Assembly: GCA_964528445.1 (NCBI GenBank)
Contig: CAZGSL010000034.1
Location: 1-20,636 of the forward strand
Source: JAXHMM01 sp964528445
GTDB lineage: Bacteria; Bacteroidota; Rhodothermia; Balneolales; Balneolaceae
Direction: 5' to 3'
Length of the DNA: 20,636 bases
Shown here: piece after piece, positions 14,607-20,636 of the stretch
How the letters are laid out: each line of letters begins with the position of its first letter
Position numbering within the stretch: position 1 is the first letter of the stretch
The notes under the pieces: generated by a model
Told to the model about the DNA's origin: nothing
The model's input: the letters and a program-made list of their open reading frames with translations, nothing else
The model's database searches: none
Translations under genes and position numbers: made by a program

Positions 14607-16643
14607 ATGGCCATACGGTTCCTGGCGTTGCTTCTGACTTTTTCCGCCTTCTCCCCGACGCCTTCCGCGGTAGCCCAGACGCCGCTCCAGGAAGGCCTGG
14701 AAGCTGAGAAGGAGGGAAATTACGAGGAAGCCCTGGAGATCTGGCTGGGAGCCAAGGCAAAAGCGGACCGCCCCAGCCTGGCCGTTGGCCGGAACTACAT
14801 CCGCCTGTCCACCGAGCAGGGGCTGAAATCCTATTATGAGGCGGCTTCGGCCATGTATATCTGGGGGATATCGGGCGAGGATACCCCCTACCGCAAGGAG
14901 AGCCTCGCGAGGGAGATCGAGATGCTGGAGCCGCTGCTGGGCGACCAGCGCCGGGGGGAGTGGACCCGGATGCTGGAGGAAAACGAACCGGCTCTTCTGG
15001 AAGAGATGAGGCGCTGGTGGAAAGCCGTGGATCCCACGCCGGATACGCCCTACAACGAACGGCTGGTGGAACACTGGGAGCGCATTGCCTACGCGCGGGA
15101 GCATTTCACGGAGGGAGATCGTACGGTGTACGGGACCGACGACCGGGGAGTGACCTACGTGCGGTACGGGGAGCCGGAGCGAAAGTTCACCGATACCTTC
15201 AACATTTCGGGAGACGACGTCTACAACCTTACCATCCAGCTCCTGACTGCCTGGAAGCCGAATACGACCCAGGTACCCGAATCATGGCGTACCTTCGCAC
15301 GGGCAATGCAGAATGCGGCGGGCCAGCTCTTTTTCCCGCCACCGCGTTTCGAGGTATGGATCTACGAAAGCCAGTACCTGGACACGGAGGAGAACCTGCT
15401 TAAATTTTTCGGGGAGGTACAGGGGGGACCCTTCCGGGAAGTGACGGCCCTCGATGAGCTGATTCCCCTGTCCGGCTTTACGCTGACCTCGCGGTACGCT
15501 TACCAGGGTGTGGAGGGGGGCGTTGATTTTTCGATCAATCCGGCGATGCTGCTCCAGGAGTTGATGTACCGGGAGGTCGCCTCCATGGATCCGGTGCTCT
15601 CCACCCACTACTCCAGGCTGAACAGCCGTCTTTTTCGTGCCGGCGATCCACCCGGCAAGGAGTATGCGCAAATTGCGCGCCAGCGCCATACCCACGACGC
15701 GGAGGTGCGCCTGAACGAGGCTCCGGAAGAGTCGTCCACCATCACCAAGGAGCTGGGAAATATTCCGCTGGAGATCCACCAATACCGTCTGCTGAATGAG
15801 GGGAACCGTCCCGTATTCGCCACCTTCATGAACAGCCGTCCCCAGCAGCGGTTCCTGGAGGACCTGGCCGCCAACCAGGATTCGATGTTCGCCGGCCTGA
15901 GCGATTCGGCCCAGGTCCGGACCTTGGTGAACAGCTACCAACTCCATCACGGCGTGCAGATCCTGAGCGCGGAGGGTGAGGTCCTCACCGACACCCGCTA
16001 CCAGCCCACGCTGCGCATCGACGGCTCGGACATGCAGGTGGCGAGCGGATCGGCTTTCATGATTCCTTTTGCAGGCGAGGGGGCCGGACAGGTGTTCTTT
16101 GCCGAGCTGCATAACCGGCATCCCGACAGCGAGCCCCGCGTGGAGACGCCCTTCCCCGACCATCTTCGCGGGATGGGGCGCGAGGAGGTTCCCCAGCCGG
16201 AACCGCTGGATACGGACCCGTCCGAGCTGCAGATGGGAGACCTGATCCTGGGCTACGGGAAGACCGATTCGGCCTCCGCTGGAAGCCTCTTCCCCTTTGT
16301 GATCTCCGTCAACCGGCATATTCCGGCGGGCGAGCCCCTGGCTCTCCACGTGGAAGTCTACCATCTGCGGGAGGGAGAGGACGCTCTCAGGGACTTCAGC
16401 CTGGAGTATGAAATCCGGCCGGTCAATTTCCTGGGGTGGACCCGTGAGCGACAGGACCAGTTCAGCCTGACGCTCAACTTCCGGCAGAACGAACCGCGCT
16501 TTACGGAGGACCTTGAAATCGAGGCGGCCGACCTGCAGCCGGGGAGGTATGTGCTCCGGCTGAGGGCGATCGACCGGGTAAGCGGACAGGAAGTGAGCAG
16601 GGAGGTGGAATTCGAGGTCACGGAGCCGGCCGAAGGGAATTGA
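14607..16643 (+). CDS. Exported GWxTD-domain-like protein
   Basis: 678-aa exported protein. The signal peptide is residues 1-23 (MAIRFLALLLTFSAFSPTPS, AVA|QT). Next comes a TPR-like helical stretch, LEAEKEGNYEEALEIWLGAK (31-50), then more helices to about residue 145. The segment HWERIAYAREHFTEGDRTVY, continuing GTDDRGVTYVRYGEPER (about 170-195), resembles the GWxTD domain (W/F...TDRGxxYIxYGPPD), but Tyr-Gly replaces the Gly-Trp of the name. The C-terminal half is beta-rich, like the immunoglobulin-like tails of this group. The ribosome site AGGAGG starts within the upstream stop codon, with a G-run reaching to nine bases before the ATG, suggesting coupling to the DUF2911 gene. The function of GWxTD proteins is not settled; they are frequent in Bacteroidota and Acidobacteriota. 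It is convergent with the metal ATPase. Confidence 0.75.
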   Translation: MAIRFLALLLTFSAFSPTPSAVAQTPLQEGLEAEKEGNYEEALEIWLGAKAKADRPSLAVGRNYIRLSTEQGLKSYYEAASAMYIWGISGEDTPYRKESLAREIEMLEPLLGDQRRGEWTRMLEENEPALLEEMRRWWKAVDPTPDTPYNERLVEHWERIAYAREHFTEGDRTVYGTDDRGVTYVRYGEPERKFTDTFNISGDDVYNLTIQLLTAWKPNTTQVPESWRTFARAMQNAAGQLFFPPPRFEVWIYESQYLDTEENLLKFFGEVQGGPFREVTALDELIPLSGFTLTSRYAYQGVEGGVDFSINPAMLLQELMYREVASMDPVLSTHYSRLNSRLFRAGDPPGKEYAQIARQRHTHDAEVRLNEAPEESSTITKELGNIPLEIHQYRLLNEGNRPVFATFMNSRPQQRFLEDLAANQDSMFAGLSDSAQVRTLVNSYQLHHGVQILSAEGEVLTDTRYQPTLRIDGSDMQVASGSAFMIPFAGEGAGQVFFAELHNRHPDSEPRVETPFPDHLRGMGREEVPQPEPLDTDPSELQMGDLILGYGKTDSASAGSLFPFVISVNRHIPAGEPLALHVEVYHLREGEDALRDFSLEYEIRPVNFLGWTRERQDQFSLTLNFRQNEPRFTEDLEIEAADLQPGRYVLRLRAIDRVSGQEVSREVEFEVTEPAEGN

Positions 16644-16651
16644 CAGAACGG

Positions 16652-16671
16652 GCGGAAAACGGTTTTACCGC
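16652..16671. terminator. Weak bidirectional terminator-like hairpin between convergent genes
   Basis: GCGG and AAAA pair with TTTT and CCGC around a CGG loop, with one bulged A. It lies between the GWxTD-like gene and the metal ATPase and covers the ATPase stop codon (TAA on the minus strand at 16667-16665). No long T-run follows, so it is a weak candidate. Confidence 0.3.
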
Positions 16672-18740
16672 TTGAGCAGACGGGAGGAGTTCAGCAGGAT
16701 GCCCAGGTCCGGCAGCGACTGGGCGGCCGCGGCCAGAATGGGAGGCAACAGCCCGAATGCGGCCAGTGAGAGTCCGGCGATATTGTAGAGCGTAGTAAAA
16801 CCGAAGTTCATGCGAATGACCCGCATGGTGCTCCTGGATTTGTTAAAGAGGCGGGGTACCAGGGTCCAGTCATTTCGCATGAGGGCGATATCGGCCGTCT
16901 CCAGTGCAACGTCGGTACCGCTGCCCATGGCTATGCCGACATCCGCCTGGGCCAGGGCAGGGGCGTCGTTCACCCCGTCCCCGATCATGACCACTTTCCT
17001 CCCGGCCTCCTGGTGGCGGCGGACAACAGCAATTTTGTCTTCCGGCAGCAGCTCCGCCCGATAATCGATCTCCAGCTTTTTCGCGAGCTGCCGGGCTACC
17101 GCCTCGTTGTCGCCGGTCAGCAGCTCAATCCGATCCAGTCCCCCTCCCCGTATTTGAGCGATGGATTCCCTGATCTGTTTTCGTTCGGTGTCCCGTGCCG
17201 CCAGGTAGCCGATCAGCGTCTCGTTCCGCTCCACGGCCATGACGGTTTTGCCCTCGCGCTCCATCTCCGTTACCATCTCGCTGCGTCCGGCGGAGTCTCC
17301 TTCCCGTTTTCCGACCCGGATCTGGTTTCCCTCCATACGCGCTTCCACGCCGAGGCCGGGCAGAGCGGTGAAATCCTCCGGGTCGCGTATCTCCAGGTTT
17401 CGCTGGCGGGCAGCGGTGCGGACCGCCTCGGCCAGGGAATGTTCGGAAAACTTCTCGGCCCCGGCCGCAAGCGAGAGCAGCTCATCTTCGGAAAGGCCGT
17501 TTACCGGGCGAACGTCGGTCAGTTCGGGGCGGCCCAGGGTGAGGGTGCCGGTCTTGTCGATCAGGAGAACCTCCGCCTTCTCCAGCACCTCCAGGTATTT
17601 CCCGCCTTTAACGAGTATGCCTTCCCGGGCGCCGGAACCGATGGCGGCCAGCAGGGCGACCGGCGTGGCGAGGGCAAAGGCGCAGGAGCAGGCGACCACG
17701 AGGACGGCCACGGTGGACATGACGCTCCCGCTCAGAAGCCAGGTGAGCAGGGCGATGGCGGCGACCACGGGCAGGTACCAGGCTGAAAACTTGTCCGCGT
17801 ATCGCTGGACGGGACCTTTCCGCGCTTCTGCCTGTTCCACCAGGTGAATGATCTTGCCAAAAGTAGTCTCTTTACCGACAGCGGTGGCCCGAATGAGGAC
17901 CCGTCCCCCCTGTACGATGGAGGAGGCGTAGACACGGGAGCCCTCCGAGACTTCCAGGGGCATCGATTCGCCCGTGATGGCGGATTGATTCACGGTGGCC
18001 GTGCCCTCCGCCACTTCGCCGTCCACCGGTATTTTGCCCCCGGGCCGGACCACCACCATGTCCCCGGGCCGGACCTTATCGGCCGAAACCTCTTTCTCTT
18101 CGCCGTCTTTCCATAGAATCGCCTTCGCCGGGGCGAATTCGCTCAGTGAGCGCAGGGAGTCCCTCGCCTTGTCGGTCGTATACCCCTCGATATAGTCGCC
18201 CGTGCGCATGAAAAATACTACAATGGCGGCCGTCACCCACTCGCCCGCCGCGAGCGCGGCAGCGGCGCCCAGGGCCATCAGTGCGTGCGCCACCACCTGT
18301 CCCCGGAAGGCCGCCGTGACCACTTTGCGGAACACCGGGTAGCCCATAAGGAGCACCAGTATGGCGCCGGCCCAGAAGGGGATAAAGCCGGTAACGCGCT
18401 CAAATAGCCCCAGCCACTCTCCCGCGACCACCACGAAAAGTACGGCGCCGAATACCAGTCCGAACAGGCGGAAGGTCTTTCCCGCCATTTCATCGGTGAA
18501 GTCGTTGCCGGAGCGGCTGTGCGCCTCTTCGCCCTCTTCGTCGAAGCTAACGCGGTACCCGACCCCCTCTACCGCCTCGCGAATACGCTCGGGGGCGGGC
18601 GGTGAACTGGCGGTCTGGATATAGGCTTTCTCCGAGGAGAGCAGTACATCGGCCGACTCAACGCCCTCTACCTTCTCCAGCGCCTGCCGCACGCTGCGAA
18701 CGCAGCCCGCGCAATCCATGCCTTTGACGGTGATTTCCAT
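16665..18740 (-). CDS. Heavy-metal P1B-type ATPase with atypical CSC transport motif
   Basis: 691-aa inner-membrane metal exporter. The N-terminal HMA domain has GMDCAGC (residues 7-13). Transmembrane helices lie around 90-190. TGES (256-259) is the actuator loop, DKTGT holds the phosphorylated D395, and GDGVND (587-592) closes the hinge. All ATPase catalytic motifs are intact. Two signature prolines are missing: the TM6 motif is CSC (351-353, in VVACSCAFALATP) rather than CPC, and the nucleotide-binding SEHP is SEHS (H434-S435). The last helix AAAAQSLPDLGILLNSSRLL is neither CopA-like nor ZntA-like; I recall similar CSC ATPases elsewhere but cannot confirm. Substrate, possibly a soft or divalent transition metal, is open. 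It is divergent from the PrcB-like lipoprotein gene; a Bacteroidetes-type -7 element lies 41 bases upstream. Confidence 0.93.
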   Translation of the reverse strand: MEITVKGMDCAGCVRSVRQALEKVEGVESADVLLSSEKAYIQTASSPPAPERIREAVEGVGYRVSFDEEGEEAHSRSGNDFTDEMAGKTFRLFGLVFGAVLFVVVAGEWLGLFERVTGFIPFWAGAILVLLMGYPVFRKVVTAAFRGQVVAHALMALGAAAALAAGEWVTAAIVVFFMRTGDYIEGYTTDKARDSLRSLSEFAPAKAILWKDGEEKEVSADKVRPGDMVVVRPGGKIPVDGEVAEGTATVNQSAITGESMPLEVSEGSRVYASSIVQGGRVLIRATAVGKETTFGKIIHLVEQAEARKGPVQRYADKFSAWYLPVVAAIALLTWLLSGSVMSTVAVLVVACSCAFALATPVALLAAIGSGAREGILVKGGKYLEVLEKAEVLLIDKTGTLTLGRPELTDVRPVNGLSEDELLSLAAGAEKFSEHSLAEAVRTAARQRNLEIRDPEDFTALPGLGVEARMEGNQIRVGKREGDSAGRSEMVTEMEREGKTVMAVERNETLIGYLAARDTERKQIRESIAQIRGGGLDRIELLTGDNEAVARQLAKKLEIDYRAELLPEDKIAVVRRHQEAGRKVVMIGDGVNDAPALAQADVGIAMGSGTDVALETADIALMRNDWTLVPRLFNKSRSTMRVIRMNFGFTTLYNIAGLSLAAFGLLPPILAAAAQSLPDLGILLNSSRLLKR

Positions 18741-18780
18741 CGCTGTGTCGCTTTCGGTTCTGTCGTTTCGGTTCCAGGTC

Positions 18781-18788
18781 CAAAGATA
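18781..18788 (-). promoter_or_regulatory. Putative Bacteroidetes-type -7 element for the metal ATPase
   Basis: The minus strand reads TATCTTTG, an exact match to TAnnTTTG. It lies about 41 bases upstream of the ATPase ATG, giving a leader of roughly 33 nt. No clear TTG -33 element is placed at the normal distance, so confidence is moderate. Confidence 0.4.
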
Positions 18789-18834
18789 TCAAAATTGCGA
18801 CAGTATTCCGTTATCCATTTGGCTGGACCGGTGT

Positions 18835-18858
18835 TCACATGAAAATGTGATTTAAATC
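18835..18858. promoter_or_regulatory. Two overlapping palindromes between the metal ATPase and the PrcB-like gene
   Basis: TCACAT (18835-18840), GAAA, ATGTGA (18845-18850) is a perfect 6-bp inverted repeat. Overlapping it, GATTTAAATC (18849-18858) is a perfect 10-bp palindrome. Both lie in the 182-bp divergent intergenic region. The first has TCACA-N6-TGTGA, the reverse of a CRP-type TGTGA-N6-TCACA site. A TACTTTAT element at 18874-18881 could be the -7 of the rightward gene, which would put the palindromes in its -20 to -45 zone. A metal sensor or CRP/FNR-type protein is possible; none is encoded next to it. Confidence 0.45.
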
Positions 18859-18922
18859 CCCTGGAGGCGTCCCTACTTTATTCTCAGAAGAAGCGAAACC
18901 GCTAATGCTAATGCATAGAACC

Positions 18923-19429
18923 ATGATAAAGCGATTCTGGTACCTGTTACTTGTACTTCTGATGCTTGCCGGATGCGACGCCCTGGTTACCGACAGTTTT
19001 CCCGGCAGCGACTTCTTCGAGGACGCAGAGGAGATCCCCTTCTCGGAGGTAAAAAAGGATCACTATGCCAGCCTTGAAGTGGGGGCGCAGAACCGGGTCA
19101 TTCGCCAGGAGCAGGTCTTCCGGGAGATGTGGAATAAGCTCTATGCGGACCACTCGCCCGTACCGGAGGTGCCCGAAATTGACTTCGAAGAGCGCATGGT
19201 ACTGCTCACTGTATTGGGTCAGCGTCCAACCGGCGGCTACGGTCTGCGCATCGAGAAAGTGGCTGTCGCGGACGGAGAGCTGGGCGTACACCTTATTAAA
19301 AGCGAGGCAGGGGATAACTGCGCCACCACGCAGGCCCTCACCAATCCCATCCACATCGTTACGATTCCGGCGAGCAGATCGGAGGTAACCTTCTACGAAG
19401 AGAAAACCGTAAAGGATTGCAGTCAATAA
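18923..19429 (+). CDS. PrcB C-terminal-domain lipoprotein
   Basis: 168-aa predicted lipoprotein. Three in-frame ATGs lie close together (18905, 18911, 18923). The last gives the most normal signal, MIKRFWYLLLVLLMLAGCD, with lipobox LAGC and C18; the others add six or four residues. After an acidic spacer the mature part has VFREMWNKLYADHSP (PrcB-like helix), FEERMVLLTVLGQRPTGGYG and LRIEKVAVADGELGVHLI, then NCATTQALTNPIHIVTIP. The TGGYG segment and the paired cysteine regions fit the PrcB_C domain (PF14343), first seen in the protease-stabilising subunit of the Treponema chymotrypsin-like complex. No PrcA-like protease lies beside it. It may bind or stabilise a partner in the periplasm. Domain call is fairly sure; role is unknown. 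Confidence 0.78.
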   Translation: MIKRFWYLLLVLLMLAGCDALVTDSFPGSDFFEDAEEIPFSEVKKDHYASLEVGAQNRVIRQEQVFREMWNKLYADHSPVPEVPEIDFEERMVLLTVLGQRPTGGYGLRIEKVAVADGELGVHLIKSEAGDNCATTQALTNPIHIVTIPASRSEVTFYEEKTVKDCSQ

Positions 19430-19446
19430 GGTTACGACTGTCTTTT
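19420..19446 (+). terminator. Possible intrinsic terminator after the PrcB-like gene
   Basis: CAGTC (19420-19424) pairs with GACTG (19436-19440) around an 11-nt loop, followed by TCTTTT. The stem is short, five pairs, and begins inside the last codons, so this is tentative. Confidence 0.35.
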
Positions 19447-19512
19447 AATGTATAATATACCTGTTTCTCCGCTCCAAGCCTGGTAGGTGCTGCCCAACAG
19501 GCGGCAAAGCGG

Positions 19513-20636
19513 CTACGACCGTTCCAGGAAATGCGTCTTCCCGGGCACCTTGTCCATTACCGACGCTTTCACCACCGATCTCTTGCCGTAGCGGTTGTTG
19601 ACGGCGTCCTGCGCCAGGTAGAAGCGGCGCTTCTCCTCGCCCTCCCGGAAGAAAAGCTCCTGCTGGCCGCTGTGGTCCACCTTCACCGTGCCGAGGCCGA
19701 TTCCGCGCAGCGTCTCGCCGGATTCCAGCAGGCGGCGTATCCGGGGATGCGCCCCCTTCATACACTCGTAGAAGACATAGTCGTCCAGGTTGGTGTACCC
19801 CCGGGTGTTGAAGCGGAAGGAGACTCCCCGGTTGCGGCTGTCTTGCACGCGCAGGTAGCAGAAGTACTGCCGCGCCCGCAGCCGGTAGCCGCGCATGCGG
19901 TAGCAGAGCTGCTGCACCCCCTGCATGATCTCTCCCCGGATGTGCTCCACATCATCGCTCCGGTCGCTGAAGGTGTGCATGTAGTTGAGCCGCTCGGGCA
20001 CCATCTGCTGGTCGGTGAGTACGCGGGCGCGGTCCTTGCCGGCCACCATCTCCCAGGCGATTTTGCCGAAGTACTGCCCGAAGAGGTCCTGGAAGAGGGG
20101 ATATCCGCGCTCGACCGCCTCCCCGATGGTATAGAGTCCCCGTGATTTCAGCTTTTCGAAACGCTTGCGGCCAATCCCCCACACTTCCTTCAGGGACAGG
20201 GAATGGATCTGCTCGGCGGCCGCCTCCTCGTCCAGCACCAGCGTCACCCCGTTGGGCTTGTTGAGGTCACTGGCCAGCTTGGCATAGGTTTTCGAGTAGG
20301 AGACCCCCAGCGAGCAGACCAGCCCGATCTCCCGGTATATGAGGTTGCGGAGCTGCCGGGTGTAGCGCAGGATCTCCTCCCGGCTGCGCCCCTTCAAAAA
20401 ATTGATATCCAGAAAGTACTCGTCCATCGAATACTGCTCCACGGTGGGGGCGAACTCCTCCAGCGCCTGCTCGATCAGCCCGCTGATCCCTTTGTACTTT
20501 TCGTAGTGGGCCTGCAGTCCGATGGCCCAGGGGCAGAGCTGCTCGGCCTCGAAGGCGCTCATTCCCGTCTTGATGCCGAAAGCGCGCGCCTCGTAGGAGC
20601 TGGTGGCCACGATGCCGCGGGGCGTGCCGTCGGGCT
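19513..20636 (-). CDS. Y-family DNA polymerase (DinB/UmuC-like), N-terminus outside window
   Basis: Error-prone translesion polymerase, partial: about 373 codons are visible, and the first conserved palm strand, with its DxDxFF-type motif, lies beyond the window. The frame enters as PDGTPRGIVATSSYEARAFG, the family's (V)-A-(S)-SYEAR segment, followed by IKTGM. The catalytic acidic pair is in YSMDEYFLDI (Asp-Glu codons at 20424-20419). SYSKTYAKLASDLNKPNG is the conserved palm loop. A helix-hairpin-helix EVWGIGRKRFEKLKSRGL follows. After the little-finger domain, QQELFF (19665-19648) resembles a beta-clamp-binding peptide. DAVNNRYGKRSVVKAS is the usual C-terminal motif. The apparent GTG start at 20610 is an internal valine. 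DinB versus UmuC/ImuB type cannot be settled from the visible part; the SMDEYFLDI motif and strong C-tail favour an active polymerase. Confidence 0.9.
   Translation of the reverse strand, partial: PDGTPRGIVATSSYEARAFGIKTGMSAFEAEQLCPWAIGLQAHYEKYKGISGLIEQALEEFAPTVEQYSMDEYFLDINFLKGRSREEILRYTRQLRNLIYREIGLVCSLGVSYSKTYAKLASDLNKPNGVTLVLDEEAAAEQIHSLSLKEVWGIGRKRFEKLKSRGLYTIGEAVERGYPLFQDLFGQYFGKIAWEMVAGKDRARVLTDQQMVPERLNYMHTFSDRSDDVEHIRGEIMQGVQQLCYRMRGYRLRARQYFCYLRVQDSRNRGVSFRFNTRGYTNLDDYVFYECMKGAHPRIRRLLESGETLRGIGLGTVKVDHSGQQELFFREGEEKRRFYLAQDAVNNRYGKRSVVKASVMDKVPGKTHFLERS

Noticed and set aside
13749..15104. 451-codon antisense frame across the DUF2911 and GWxTD-like genes
   Set aside because: It spans two real genes with signal peptides, and its composition has no recognisable protein features.
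1..20636. tRNA, rRNA, CRISPR, insertion sequences, riboswitches
   Set aside because: No cloverleaf, repeat-spacer array, transposase frame or recognisable riboswitch core was found by reading; every gap between genes is below 300 bases.

Overview
The window is a compact, GC-rich (by eye; not computed) bacterial chromosome segment. It holds 15 protein genes and no RNA gene, insertion sequence or CRISPR array that I can see. Several traits point to the Bacteroidota/Rhodothermota/Balneolota group, most likely a marine or saline Balneolota- or Rhodothermota-type bacterium. These are many exported or lipidated beta-propeller proteins, a TolB/PD40-amidohydrolase fusion, DUF2911 and GWxTD-like proteins, starts that often lack a Shine-Dalgarno, and a Bacteroidetes-type -7 hexamer-like element. 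The taxon is an inference from gene content; no marker gene is present.

Layout. (1) 1-3021: an APC/LAT-type amino-acid permease, cut by the window start, is divergent from a translationally coupled bioD-bioA pair that makes 7,8-diaminopelargonate and dethiobiotin. (2) 3062-4043: a small module looks like a phage lysis-lysogeny switch. A 69-aa Cro-like HTH gene and a 71-aa helical gene run left, and a CI-like HTH gene runs right. Nested palindromes lie between them, and a 15-bp direct repeat straddles one start codon. No integrase or structural phage gene is near. (3) 4147-6381: exported S9-family serine peptidase. (4) 6425-8648: a DcsG/RimK-like ATP-grasp ligase is divergent from galactokinase. 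(5) 8657-13374: a beta-propeller lipoprotein is divergent from a large exported PD40-propeller/amidohydrolase fusion. (6) 13443-16643: a DUF2911 lipoprotein and a GWxTD-like exported protein form a tight pair. (7) 16665-18740: a P1B heavy-metal ATPase carries CSC instead of CPC in its transport motif and SEHS instead of SEHP. It is divergent from a PrcB-domain lipoprotein (18923-19429), with palindromes between them. (8) 19513-20636: a Y-family DNA polymerase whose N-terminus lies beyond the window.

How the genes fit together. The biotin pair is the only clear pathway unit. The exported peptidase, the amidohydrolase fusion and the propeller and DUF2911 lipoproteins suggest periplasmic or outer-membrane processing of peptides and other substrates, as in heterotrophic marine relatives. 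The most system-like region is the divergent HTH module at 3062-4043. The metal ATPase with two proline-to-serine changes at signature positions is the most unusual single enzyme.
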